Source: Thermocaproicibacter melissae (GTDB lineage Bacteria; Bacillota; Clostridia; Oscillospirales; Acutalibacteraceae). Taken from it: 64,000 bases of DNA. The translations under genes were made by a program, and so were the position numbers. Shown piece after piece: positions 54,303 to 62,245 of this stretch (within the stretch, counting starts at the first letter, position 1; each line of letters starts with the position of its first letter). Where the stretch lies: assembly GCF_024498295.1 (NCBI RefSeq), contig NZ_CP101827.1, forward strand, positions 686,001 through 750,000. The letters run 5' to 3'. A model generated the notes under the pieces. That model did not search any database. It worked only from the letters and a program-made list of their open reading frames with translations, and was not told the origin of the DNA.

Positions 54303-54456
54303 GCTTTAACTAATTATTATTGTGTAGTGTTAAAGAATCTCAATGGATGCCGCAAGATGGATTTATATTACTAATATCATCAACCGTTCAAAACCCGCAT
54401 ACTGCATAATATTTACTTTCCGGTCAAACAATAACGTGCAAAGGGGGTGAACGAAT

Positions 54457-54615
54457 TTGGAGAAACAGAACAACTGCAACAATAAAAAAGACGATTTTTC
54501 CAATCGGAACTGTCAGACAACGAAGGACAACTGCAACCGTTCTAAGGCACAGGATAACACATCTTCTAACAACACGTCTTCTAATAACACATGCAGAACA
54601 GAAAATTGCGACTAA
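54457..54615 (+). CDS. Small Asn/Cys-rich protein
   Basis: A 52-residue frame from a TTG at 54457 with a very strong site, AAGGGGGTGA, 6 bases upstream. Composition is extreme: Asn, Thr, Ser, Lys, Cys and Asp make up most of it; five cysteines, two of them in the spaced pairs NCNN and DNCN, and a tandem NTSSN repeat. No hydrophobic core, so it is probably disordered or cross-linked. It resembles small low-complexity spore or coat proteins only in style; I cannot name a family. Upstream, CATAATAT (54406-54413 region) looks a little like a SigE/SigK -10. A terminator follows. Confidence 0.55.
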   Translation: MEKQNNCNNKKDDFSNRNCQTTKDNCNRSKAQDNTSSNNTSSNNTCRTENCD

Positions 54616-54639
54616 TAATACGACTAATAATATAAGAAA

Positions 54640-54676
54640 AAGAAGCGGTTTCGTGGAGGACACGAAGCCGTTTCTT
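54640..54676. terminator. Bidirectional terminator
   Basis: AAGAAGCGGTTTCGTG pairs with CACGAAGCCGTTTCTT (16 bp, two G-T pairs) around GAGGA. T-rich run on the minus strand (TTTTTCTTATATT) after yitT; also ends the small plus-strand gene. Confidence 0.88.
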
Positions 54677-54690
54677 GCATTTTGACTATA

Positions 54691-55611
54691 CTATTGCTTT
54701 TTTATGATTTTGCTAAGCCCGGAAGACTTTTCTTCTTTCGGAGGACGGAATCCTTCGCCCGTGATGTCTCCCGCATCACCGACAATAATGAACGCGTTTT
54801 TGTCGATGGAATGGACAATATCTTTCACTTTTGCCACTTCAAAGCGTCTTACCGCGCAAAGAAGGACTTCCCCTTCCCTGCCGGAATACGCTCCGCGCGA
54901 CTGTAGCATCGTAGCGCCTCGTTCCATACTGCTGAGAATTTCTTGAGCGATTTCTTCATTCTTCGGCGAAATAATAAACAGCACTTTGCCGGTGCCGATG
55001 TCAGTACCGTAGAGAATCGTGTCGATGATTTTTGAACTGACAAAAATCGTGATGATTGCGTACATCGCATTATCAATGCTGTTGTACACAAAAGCGGAGA
55101 CGATCACGACAACCCCGTCGACGATCATCATAAGACGCCCGACGGACATAAAGCGCACATGACGCCCCAAAAGGCGTGCGATTAAATCGGTTCCACCGGT
55201 CGTTGCACTCCGCATGAAAACAAGGCCGAGCGCAATCCCTTGCAAAACGCCGCCGAATATTGCGGCAAGCAGAACGTTTGATTCATAAGGCTGAACAAAA
55301 GCAACTAAAATATCAATTGCAGCAGAGGATAGCACAGTCGCAATCAGACTTCTGAAAACGCCCTCAAAACTAAGTTCGACAAATGCCCAAATAAAAATTG
55401 GCACGTTCAGAATCAGCGACGTTGAGCCGATTGGCCATTGTGTAAGGTAATTTATTACCGTACTGGCGCCGGAAACGCCGCCCGGAGCAATATTATTCGG
55501 CGCTGTAAAAATATCAATGGATAACGCAAGCAAAACACTGCCGGCAACATATGCGAAAATATCTTTCAAATAATCCGCTAATTTATTTTTGAAGTTTTGA
55601 ATTGGCGGCAT
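54691..55611 (-). CDS. YitT family membrane protein (DUF161/DUF2179)
   Basis: A 306-residue protein with five to six membrane helices in the first 200 residues (two DUF161-type repeats; APGGVSGASTVINYL and RSATTGGTDLIARLLGRH) and a C-terminal cytosolic DUF2179 domain (RGATMLQSRGAYSGREGEVLLCAV) that resembles ligand-binding ACT folds. Transport substrate unknown. AGAAGGGGTGG precedes the ATG. Confidence 0.92.
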   Translation of the reverse strand: MPPIQNFKNKLADYLKDIFAYVAGSVLLALSIDIFTAPNNIAPGGVSGASTVINYLTQWPIGSTSLILNVPIFIWAFVELSFEGVFRSLIATVLSSAAIDILVAFVQPYESNVLLAAIFGGVLQGIALGLVFMRSATTGGTDLIARLLGRHVRFMSVGRLMMIVDGVVVIVSAFVYNSIDNAMYAIITIFVSSKIIDTILYGTDIGTGKVLFIISPKNEEIAQEILSSMERGATMLQSRGAYSGREGEVLLCAVRRFEVAKVKDIVHSIDKNAFIIVGDAGDITGEGFRPPKEEKSSGLSKIIKKQ

Positions 55612-55629
55612 GGAACCACCCCTTCTAAG

Positions 55630-56052
55630 TCAGGTACCCTTATCATTCTCCGTCTTGTGCTGAAAAGTCTGTATTGTTTCAAAAAGATATGTTAGACGAT
55701 CAATTTTTCCGCAAAGATAAAGATAGCCAAACAGTGCTTCCAAAGCTGTTGCCTCGTGGTAATCTGTCTGATCGGCATTTTGCGGCACATGCCCTGGATG
55801 GGCATTCTTGCCGCGCTGGTAAACCGCAGCTTCTTCTTCCGTAAGTTCCGGTAAAATCGCCTTTCCTGCCGCGGCCTGTGCTTTGCAGCACACATCACGA
55901 ACGGAAAGACGGTGAAGCTGTGAAACCGGCCGGCTGCCTTGGCATACGATTTTTTCCCGCACGAGAACTTCAAACACAGCATCTCCGAGAAATGCCAGCG
56001 TCAACGGGCTCAGTTGCTTCGGGTCACATGAATCTTGCAAAAAACGTTCCAT
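55630..56052 (-). CDS. mrnC: Mini-ribonuclease 3
   Basis: Mini-III, an RNase III domain without the RNA-binding domain, matures 23S rRNA ends. The 140 residues have the catalytic-helix region LTLAFLGDAVFEVLVRE and the second acidic site TDYHEATALEALFGYLYL. Usually next to cysS; here it follows obgE by 11 bases and precedes yitT. Confidence 0.95.
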   Translation of the reverse strand: MERFLQDSCDPKQLSPLTLAFLGDAVFEVLVREKIVCQGSRPVSQLHRLSVRDVCCKAQAAAGKAILPELTEEEAAVYQRGKNAHPGHVPQNADQTDYHEATALEALFGYLYLCGKIDRLTYLFETIQTFQHKTENDKGT

Positions 56053-56063
56053 TCCCCGCCATC

Positions 56064-57335
56064 TTACTCCATAAATTCAAATTCAAACCCATACAGGTTG
56101 ACGGTGTTTCCCTCCTGTATGCCGGCTTGACGCAGTTTTTCAATGACTCCCGTTTTTTCCAATACACTTTCAAAATAGCGCAGAGAGTCTTCGTCTTCAT
56201 AGTTGATGGTCCGCATAACCTGAAGCAGCCAATCCCCTTCTACGGTAAAGACGTCTCCTTTACGGGTTATGGTTACTTCCTTCTTTTCGCTGGACGGCAC
56301 CAGTTGCTCCGGTGTCACTTCGGGCTCATAAACTTTTACAGGAGGAAGTTTTGCTAGCAGTGCACCGATGCGGTTCAGCAGAGGATCGACCTGATAGCGG
56401 ATTGCCGCCATAATCGGGAAGAATTCATAGCCTTGCTTCTCCACAAAGGCTTTGAATTCGGCAATTGCTTCATCCGTTGCCAAATCGCATTTATTGCCCA
56501 CGACAAGCATGGGGCGCTTTGCAAGTTCCGGATTGAACTTTTCCAGTTCGGCATTGATAATCTTGAAATCCTCTTTCGGGTCGCGGCCTTCACTGCCTGA
56601 AACGTCTACCATATGCACAAGAAGACGGCAGCGTTCTACATGACGCAAAAATTCATGTCCCAGCCCAGCGCCCTCATTTGCTCCTTCAATCAGTCCGGGA
56701 ATGTCTGCGATGACAAATGAACGCTCATCGTTCAGGCGAACAACGCCGAGTACCGGAGTCAGAGTTGTAAAATGGTAATTGGCGATCTGTGGTTTGGCTT
56801 CGCTTACAACCGAGACGAAGGTTGATTTTCCAACATTCGGGAAACCAACAAGACCCACATCCGCCAGAAGCTTCAGTTCGAGGTAAAGTTCTAATTTTTC
56901 ACCCGGGGCGCCCGGTTTTGAAAAACGCGGTGTTTGGCGGGTCGAGGTAGCAAAATGTGCATTTCCCCAGCCGCCGCGGCCGCCTCTGGCAATAATTTTC
57001 GGCTCATCCGTAGATAGATCGGCAATCAGTCGGCCAGTTGCGGCGTCCTTTACCAATGTACCGCGCGGAACCCGAATAATGAGATCAGCACCGTTTTTTC
57101 CGTTGCAACGATTACCGCGCCCGTTTTCTCCCGGTTCCGCAGAAAATTTTCGCTTATAACGAAAATCGGATAGCGTGGAAAGGTTATCATCAACCTGAAA
57201 AACAACATTTCCTCCGCGGCCGCCGTCTCCGCCGTCCGGTCCTCCGGATGCAATGTATTTCTCACGGTGGAACGCAACTGCGCCGTCACCACCGCGCCCT
57301 GCAGAAACAGTGATTTTGGCACTATCAATGAACAT
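56064..57335 (-). CDS. obgE: GTPase Obg
   Basis: Ribosome-assembly and stress GTPase. The 423 residues comprise the glycine-rich Obg fold (1-158), the G domain (G1 GFPNVGKST about 164-172, DIPG, NKCD) and the Firmicute-type OCT domain at the end (DVFTVEGDWLLQVMRTINYEDEDSLRYF split over 340-400). AAGGAG precedes the ATG. Lies behind rplU-prp-rpmA, the usual order, with a terminator between. Confidence 0.98.
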   Translation of the reverse strand: MFIDSAKITVSAGRGGDGAVAFHREKYIASGGPDGGDGGRGGNVVFQVDDNLSTLSDFRYKRKFSAEPGENGRGNRCNGKNGADLIIRVPRGTLVKDAATGRLIADLSTDEPKIIARGGRGGWGNAHFATSTRQTPRFSKPGAPGEKLELYLELKLLADVGLVGFPNVGKSTFVSVVSEAKPQIANYHFTTLTPVLGVVRLNDERSFVIADIPGLIEGANEGAGLGHEFLRHVERCRLLVHMVDVSGSEGRDPKEDFKIINAELEKFNPELAKRPMLVVGNKCDLATDEAIAEFKAFVEKQGYEFFPIMAAIRYQVDPLLNRIGALLAKLPPVKVYEPEVTPEQLVPSSEKKEVTITRKGDVFTVEGDWLLQVMRTINYEDEDSLRYFESVLEKTGVIEKLRQAGIQEGNTVNLYGFEFEFME

Positions 57336-57394
57336 ATAAGTGCTCCTTATTCATCCTTTGTTTGGTACTGTTCTCTCTATATTCTGCGTGATAA

Positions 57395-57431
57395 CACGAA
57401 AAAAATCCCGGGCGAAAATACCCGGGATTTT
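57395..57431 (-). terminator. Terminator after rpmA
   Basis: AAAATCCCGGG and CCCGGGATTTT, 11-bp stem with an 8-base loop, then TTTTTTTCG on the minus strand. It should limit read-through from the ribosomal genes into obgE. Confidence 0.88.
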
Positions 57432-57453
57432 CCTTCTGTTTTCGCCGTAGAGC

Positions 57454-57735
57454 TTACTGCTCAGCGTAAACGCTGACCTTCTTGCGGTCTTTGCCGAAAT
57501 GCTCAAATTTCACTCTTCCGTCAATAAGCGCAAAAAGGGAGTCGTCAGAGCCTCTGCCCACATTTGCACCCGGATGGATGTGTGTTCCGCGCTGTTTCAC
57601 GATAATGTTGCCAGCAAGAACAAACTGTCCGTCGGCGCGTTTCACACCAAGACGCTTCGATTCTGAATCACGGCCGTTCTTAGTGGAACCCATTCCTTTT
57701 TTATGAGCAAAAAGCTGAAGATTGATTTTCAGCAT
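57454..57735 (-). CDS. rpmA: Large ribosomal subunit protein L27 (bL27), N-terminally extended
   Basis: The 93-residue bL27 reaches the peptidyl-transferase centre. It begins [14 protein letters not shown]; in Firmicutes the first nine residues are cut off by Prp between Phe9 and Ala10 (known from S. aureus). The core [15 protein letters not shown] is typical. The protease gene lies 4 bases upstream in the same operon. Confidence 0.98.
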   Translation of the reverse strand: MLKINLQLFAHKKGMGSTKNGRDSESKRLGVKRADGQFVLAGNIIVKQRGTHIHPGANVGRGSDDSLFALIDGRVKFEHFGKDRKKVSVYAEQ

Positions 57736-57739
57736 GATG

Positions 57740-58057
57740 TTACACCTCCGTGTCAGTTAATGTAATATTCTCAGGGTACTGCTCCTTTAAGGACATCATG
57801 TGCAAACGAAATCCTCTGAGAAGCCCACCGCATGCTGCGGCGTCTTTTTCAGAAACCATCAGGAACATTCGGCCTTCTTCAACAGAAACCTCAGCTTTAG
57901 CACCGATGATGTCTGTCACGGTGTTGGCCGTCATGTAAGCAGCGGAAGAAACCGCCGCACATAAAATATCTGTTCCGGCTTCCGAGATTCCGGCATGTCC
58001 GCTGATGCAGAACCCTGCCGGTAAACCTTTCCGCACAAAAAATTCGGCGCGGATCAT
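57740..58057 (-). CDS. prp: Ribosomal-processing cysteine protease Prp
   Basis: Cuts the N-terminal extension of L27. The 105 residues show the catalytic pair: His21 (SGHAGI) and Cys33 (DILCAAVS). Gene order rplU-prp-rpmA is the standard one, with 3- to 4-base gaps. Confidence 0.95.
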   Translation of the reverse strand: MIRAEFFVRKGLPAGFCISGHAGISEAGTDILCAAVSSAAYMTANTVTDIIGAKAEVSVEEGRMFLMVSEKDAAACGGLLRGFRLHMMSLKEQYPENITLTDTEV

Positions 58058-58060
58058 TGC

Positions 58061-58369
58061 TTAAGCGTTAATGGACTCAATCTGAACTTGAGTGTACGGC
58101 TGTCTGTGACCCATTTTACGCTTTTCGTTTTTCTTAGGCTTGTAAGTAAAAACAGTAATTTTGCGAGATTTACCGTTTTTCAGCACTTTACCTGTTACGG
58201 TAGCACCGTCTACATACGGAGTGCCAACCTTCATGCCATCGTCAGTATTCAGAGCAAGAACTTTGAATTCAACGGTGGAATCCTTTTCAGCTGCAAGCTT
58301 TTCCACAAAGATGACATCATCTTTCTGAACCTTGTACTGCTTGCCGCCAGTTTCAATAACTGCAAACAT
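58061..58369 (-). CDS. rplU: Large ribosomal subunit protein L21 (bL21)
   Basis: The 102-residue 23S-binding protein starts [18 protein letters not shown] and ends [16 protein letters not shown], the usual signature. The ATG at 58369 is chosen over the TTG one codon earlier. The leader contains a conserved-looking hairpin (next entry). Confidence 0.98.
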   Translation of the reverse strand: MFAVIETGGKQYKVQKDDVIFVEKLAAEKDSTVEFKVLALNTDDGMKVGTPYVDGATVTGKVLKNGKSRKITVFTYKPKKNEKRKMGHRQPYTQVQIESINA

Positions 58370-58393
58370 CAATAAGGCCCTGCCTTTTCTTAG

Positions 58394-58446
58394 ACTCGCT
58401 ATTGTCGGGCGGGCATAAAACCACTTAAGCCCGCAATAAGCGGCTT
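58394..58446 (-). ncRNA. L21-leader-like structure
   Basis: The rplU leader folds on the minus strand into GCGGGC/GCCCGC with an outer TATTG/CAATA helix and a 14-base loop. Position and form fit the ribosomal L21 leader of Firmicutes, thought to mediate autoregulation, but I matched it by eye only. Confidence 0.5.
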
Positions 58447-58450
58447 GATT

Positions 58451-58479
58451 ATAGTACCATATTCCGTCAAACTTGTCAA
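58451..58479 (-). promoter_or_regulatory. Promoter of rplU-prp-rpmA
   Basis: Minus-strand TTGACA (58479-58474), 17 bases, TACTAT (58456-58451) with an upstream TGG (extended -10). A strong-looking core, as expected for ribosomal genes. Confidence 0.8.
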
Positions 58480-58489
58480 CATGGAAATC

Positions 58490-59377
58490 TTATCGGTCGC
58501 GGCGCGCGAGTTCCATGGCAAGTGTGCGCAAATAAGACGTATCGCCGTTGAATGCATCAAGAGTGCGAACGGCGTCTTCCGTCAGTTGCGAGACTGCTTT
58601 TTGCGCTTTTTCCATCCCCAAAAGAGAAACGTATGTGCTTTTTTCTTTTTCCTTGTCGCTCCCGATCGGTTTGCCAAGAGTTTCTGCGTTTCCCTTGACG
58701 TCAAGGATATCATCAACAATCTGAAAAGCGAAGCCAACTGCGGCTGCATACTCATCTGCAGCACGAATCAGATTGCTTTCGGCGCCTGCCAATATACAGC
58801 CCATTTTCGCAGCAGCACGAATCAGCGCGCCGGTTTTACATTCATCCATTTTCTGAAGCGTTTCTATGGAAATTTGCTTTCCTTCGCTCATCAGGTCAAT
58901 TGCCTGCCCGCCTGCCATTCCGTAGGCACCTGCAGCGAAGGCCAATGCCCCTGCAGCGTTTGCTGCTTTCTCTGCTCCGACAAGCCGGATACTCTCAGAA
59001 GAAAGCATAACTTCAAACGCCCTTGTCAACAAAGCATCGCCGGCGAGAAGAGCTTGTGCCTCTCCGAATACGACGTGGTTAGAAGGCTTTCCGCGCCGCA
59101 TATCATCGTTATCCATGCATGGGAGGTCGTCATGAATCAGGGAATATGTGTGAATCATTTCAACCGCACAAGCAAACGGGAGCGCAGCCTCCTGGTCTCC
59201 CCCGCACAGGCCGCAGAATTCTAAGACAAGAATCGGCCGAATTCTTTTCCCGCCGGCCAGCAAGCTGTACCGCATGGCGCGGAAGAGCTCCGACTGCATC
59301 AGAGTAGTCTCGGGAACATATCTGGCGAGGGCTTCCTCGACCGCAGAAATGTAATCGGCACGGTCAATCCTGCCCAT
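58490..59377 (-). CDS. ispA: Polyprenyl (farnesyl) diphosphate synthase
   Basis: All-helical prenyltransferase making FPP/GPP. The 295 residues have the first Asp-rich motif IHDDLPCMDND and the second QIVDDILD; bulky residues before the first motif fit a C15 product. ATG at 59377 overlaps the end of xseB. Receives IPP/DMAPP from the MEP route that includes ispE here. Confidence 0.95.
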   Translation of the reverse strand: MGRIDRADYISAVEEALARYVPETTLMQSELFRAMRYSLLAGGKRIRPILVLEFCGLCGGDQEAALPFACAVEMIHTYSLIHDDLPCMDNDDMRRGKPSNHVVFGEAQALLAGDALLTRAFEVMLSSESIRLVGAEKAANAAGALAFAAGAYGMAGGQAIDLMSEGKQISIETLQKMDECKTGALIRAAAKMGCILAGAESNLIRAADEYAAAVGFAFQIVDDILDVKGNAETLGKPIGSDKEKEKSTYVSLLGMEKAQKAVSQLTEDAVRTLDAFNGDTSYLRTLAMELARRDR

Positions 59378-59576
59378 CAGCCTGTTCCCCCTTCTCTGTT
59401 ATTGTTTTGATTTTCTGCTCCGCTGCGGAAAGCTTATGGTAGCAAAAAGCAGCAAGCTCAGAACCTTCTTCAAAAAGCTTCATGGATTCCTCAAGCGGCG
59501 TATCGCCTTTTTCCAGTAAATCTACAATTTCACTGAGTCTTTTCAAGGCTGTTTCAAATGTCATTTTCTTATTCAT
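59364..59576 (-). CDS. xseB: Exodeoxyribonuclease VII small subunit
   Basis: The 70-residue two-helix subunit binds the XseA C-terminal helices. Family core: MTFETALKRLSEIVDLLEKGDTPLEESMKLF read over two helices. The ATG at 59576 has GAGGGCG 4-5 bases upstream; the longer frame to 59600 lies wholly in xseA. Confidence 0.96.
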   Translation of the reverse strand: MNKKMTFETALKRLSEIVDLLEKGDTPLEESMKLFEEGSELAAFCYHKLSAAEQKIKTITEKGEQADGQD

Positions 59577-60795
59577 TTTCGCCCTCAGCTTCCTTTTCAT
59601 CGACGGTGCAGTGTAAGGTTCCGTCCGAAAAACGTACTGCTATCTTATCATGGACGGAAATCTTTTCCGCACTCGTCACAATCTTTCCTTCCTCATTAAA
59701 GACTTCCGCGTAGCCTCTTGAAAGAACAGAAAGCGGGCTCAGCGCATTCAGTTTTCCGCATAAGGCTGAGACGCGTTCCTTCTCATGTTCGATATTCCGC
59801 TGGGCGGATTCCGTCATTTGACCGAAAAGACGGTCAACTTCCAACTTTTTCAGTTCAACGCTTTCAAGCGGGTTCTTCAGAAAGCGGTTCTGGGAAAGCA
59901 CGGATAGTTCCGCCTTTGCATTTGCTACTTTATCCGATGCTGCACGAATCAAATTCATTCTCAGCGTCTCAACGCTTGCCATCAGCTCTGTGGAATCCGG
60001 TACGGCGAGCTCTGCCGCTGCAGAAGGGGTCGGCGCCCGAAGGTCGGCTGCAAAATCACAGATGGTAAAATCTGTTTCATGGCCGACGGCGGAAATGACC
60101 GGAATCTCGGATTCCGCAACAGCACGCGCGACGATTTCCTCGTTAAACGGCCACAAGTCCTCCAAGGACCCTCCGCCCCGGCCAACAATGATAACATCGG
60201 CGCATTTTAACCGATTGATTTGCCGAATCGCTGCCACAATCTGCGGTGCAGCAGTATCCCCTTGCACCTGTACCGGACAGAAGATTACTTCCGCAAGCGG
60301 ATATCGCCTTGCGAGAATGGTCATAATGTCATGTACCGCAGCCCCAGTCGGGGATGTAACTACTCCGATACGCTCCGGAAAACGAGGAATCGGCTTTTTG
60401 CGAGAGGAGTCAAACAGCCCTTCTTTTTCCAGCTTTGCTTTTAACTGTGCAAAGGCGAGACTCAAGGCCCCTAATCCATCAGGCTGCATATCCTCAACAT
60501 ACAACTGATATTGCCCGGAAACCTCATAGATTCCAACTCTACCTCGTACAAGTACCTTCATACCATCTTCCGGGCTGAATTTTAACCGGGAAGCGCTTCT
60601 GGAAAACATTACGGCATGTATCGCACATCGGTCATCTTTGAGGGTAAAATACAAATGCCCCGAGCGATAATTGCACGTAAAATTGGAAATTTCCCCAGTA
60701 ACAAAAACGTGCGAAAGGATTTCGTCATCTTCAAACTTAAATTTGAGGTAAGTGTTCAGCTGGGTGACAGTCAGCACTTCCGGTTGCGTAATCAC
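59569..60795 (-). CDS. xseA: Exodeoxyribonuclease VII large subunit
   Basis: Catalytic subunit of ExoVII: N-terminal OB fold (about 8-105, VTGEISNFTCNYRSGHLYFTLKD), then the nuclease domain (GVVTSPTGAAVHDI and IIVGRGGGSLEDLWPFNEE) and the long helical tail. 408 residues. GTG start at 60795 with AAGGAGG upstream; it overlaps the stop of the TsaD paralog (GTGA). Confidence 0.97.
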   Translation of the reverse strand: MITQPEVLTVTQLNTYLKFKFEDDEILSHVFVTGEISNFTCNYRSGHLYFTLKDDRCAIHAVMFSRSASRLKFSPEDGMKVLVRGRVGIYEVSGQYQLYVEDMQPDGLGALSLAFAQLKAKLEKEGLFDSSRKKPIPRFPERIGVVTSPTGAAVHDIMTILARRYPLAEVIFCPVQVQGDTAAPQIVAAIRQINRLKCADVIIVGRGGGSLEDLWPFNEEIVARAVAESEIPVISAVGHETDFTICDFAADLRAPTPSAAAELAVPDSTELMASVETLRMNLIRAASDKVANAKAELSVLSQNRFLKNPLESVELKKLEVDRLFGQMTESAQRNIEHEKERVSALCGKLNALSPLSVLSRGYAEVFNEEGKIVTSAEKISVHDKIAVRFSDGTLHCTVDEKEAEGENE

Positions 60796-61724
60796 GGGTA
60801 AATTCCCTCCTTCAGCGCAGCAAGAACCGCAATTCCCGCAGCATTATCGGCGGAAAAGACAGGTTCTGCAAACCATGCGCCGAACTTCTGCGACAGTTTT
60901 TCACGCAAAATGGAATTGCTCATAACACCGCCTGCGAAAACAATCGGCAGTTCGCCGTATTGGTGAAGGAGCGCTTCCGCCATAGCGTCAAGTGCCGCAT
61001 AAATCGACTGAAGACAAAATGCTGCAATTTCTTCTTTTGGAGTACCCTTTTCCAGCATGGAACGGCACTGGTTTTCCACGCCGGAAAGCGAACAGTTGCA
61101 CCCTTTCATCGAAGCGCGTACGGAATAGGACTTTTGTGCCTTTAGAGCCAGTTTTTCCAATTCCGGCCCGGCCGGGAAAGGAAGGCCGAGCATTACGCCG
61201 ACGCGGTCAACAGCTTGGCCAGCTTTCAAATCCAATGACTCGGCAACAATCTGTGTTGAAAAGATATTTTCCTTGTCAGGCTGGCAAAGAATTGCTTCTG
61301 TGGTTCCTCCGGAAACATGGAATGCGAGAAAACGCTCGGAGAGCAAACCGATTTTCCCTGCGGAATATAGGGCGGCGGCAATATGTCCCTGCTGGTGTGA
61401 AAAAAAGTGAAACGGCACTTTCAGCGAAAGTGCCGCTGTTTTTGCCGCAGCGACACCAACAAGGAAGCACGGCATATAGGAACCGTCCATACTTCTGGGA
61501 CGGTTGGAGACTCCTACAGCCGCAATCGTGGAGTCACTGAACGAAAGAGCTTCTAAAACCTCAGGCAGCTGCTGCACATGGTGAAAAACTGCGTCACTTT
61601 GGCGCAGGCCTTTTTCCCCTTTTTTTACGGGAAGCAGGCGTTTACTCTGCTGGATTAAGCCATCGTGAAGCAAAGCGGCGGAAGTTGTGTAGTTGCTGGT
61701 ATCGAGTCCGAGAACATCAGGCAT
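60792..61724 (-). CDS. TsaD paralog, peptidase M22 family protein
   Basis: A 310-residue ASKHA-fold protein related to TsaD/Kae1 but shorter (TsaD about 340). It keeps the metal-site histidines as HQQGH (TsaD has HxxxH) and VLGLDTSNYTTSAAL at the start, and FAGGVMSNSILREKL late. This clade sits in nusB-xseA operons of clostridia next to DNA genes; whether it makes t6A is doubtful, since true TsaD is normally separate. ATG at 61724 overlaps nusB by 8 bases. Confidence 0.86.
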   Translation of the reverse strand: MPDVLGLDTSNYTTSAALLHDGLIQQSKRLLPVKKGEKGLRQSDAVFHHVQQLPEVLEALSFSDSTIAAVGVSNRPRSMDGSYMPCFLVGVAAAKTAALSLKVPFHFFSHQQGHIAAALYSAGKIGLLSERFLAFHVSGGTTEAILCQPDKENIFSTQIVAESLDLKAGQAVDRVGVMLGLPFPAGPELEKLALKAQKSYSVRASMKGCNCSLSGVENQCRSMLEKGTPKEEIAAFCLQSIYAALDAMAEALLHQYGELPIVFAGGVMSNSILREKLSQKFGAWFAEPVFSADNAAGIAVLAALKEGIYP

Positions 61725-62124
61725 TTTTGTTCCCGGCCTCCTTTGCCGCAGAACCGAGGACACCATTCACAAACGGCGCATCTTCTGCCCCGCCGTATTT
61801 CTTGGCGAGTTTTACCGCCTCATTGATGGAAACGCTCACCGGAATATCTTCTTCATATTTCATTTCATAGATGGCAAGACGAAGAATCGCCAGAGATACA
61901 CGTGACAGTCGGTTCATCGTCCACCCGCGGATATATTTGCTGATTACTTCATCCAGTTCTGCCTCGTGATCTTCTACACCTTGAGCGAGCTTTTCCGCGA
62001 ATTCTTCAATGTGGATACTGTGCGAAGTCTCAGAGACGTCGATAATATTCTCGATGGTATCGTGGCTGAAACTGCGTTCAAATGTGAGGATAAAGGCCTG
62101 TTCACGGGATTTTGTACGATTCAT
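61717..62124 (-). CDS. nusB: Transcription antitermination factor NusB
   Basis: All-helical RNA-binding factor of 135 residues that with NusE (S10) acts in rRNA antitermination. Typical end: VSINEAVKLAKKYGGAEDAPFVNGVL. GGAGG precedes the ATG. First gene of nusB-TsaD paralog-xseA-xseB-ispA. An intrinsic-terminator hairpin lies between its likely promoter and the ATG. Confidence 0.97.
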   Translation of the reverse strand: MNRTKSREQAFILTFERSFSHDTIENIIDVSETSHSIHIEEFAEKLAQGVEDHEAELDEVISKYIRGWTMNRLSRVSLAILRLAIYEMKYEEDIPVSVSINEAVKLAKKYGGAEDAPFVNGVLGSAAKEAGNKNA

Positions 62125-62145
62125 AACATCCTCCGATATCTTTCA

Positions 62146-62179
62146 TAAAAAGAACCCTCCATGGGTGTGTGGAGGGTTC
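62146..62179 (-). terminator. Terminator hairpin between spoIIIAH and nusB
   Basis: GAACCCTCCA and TGGAGGGTTC, 10-bp stem with an 8-base loop, then TTTTTA on the minus strand. It ends the spoIIIA operon and also lies inside the leader of the nusB promoter at 62218-62245. Confidence 0.88.
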
Positions 62180-62217
62180 CAGAAAAAGCTGTAAAATTTT
62201 CAAACTTCCACATGAAT

Positions 62218-62245
62218 ATTATACCACATTTCCCGGCTTTGACAA
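62218..62245 (-). promoter_or_regulatory. Probable promoter of the nusB operon
   Basis: Minus-strand TTGTCA (62245-62240), 16 bases, TATAAT (62223-62218) preceded by TGG (extended -10). It begins one base after the spoIIIAH stop and is upstream of the terminator hairpin. Confidence 0.7.

Noticed and set aside
54424-54663. A hydrophobic 79-codon minus-strand frame
   Set aside because: It is antisense to the small Asn/Cys-rich gene and runs through the terminator hairpin; the plus-strand frame has the strong ribosome site.
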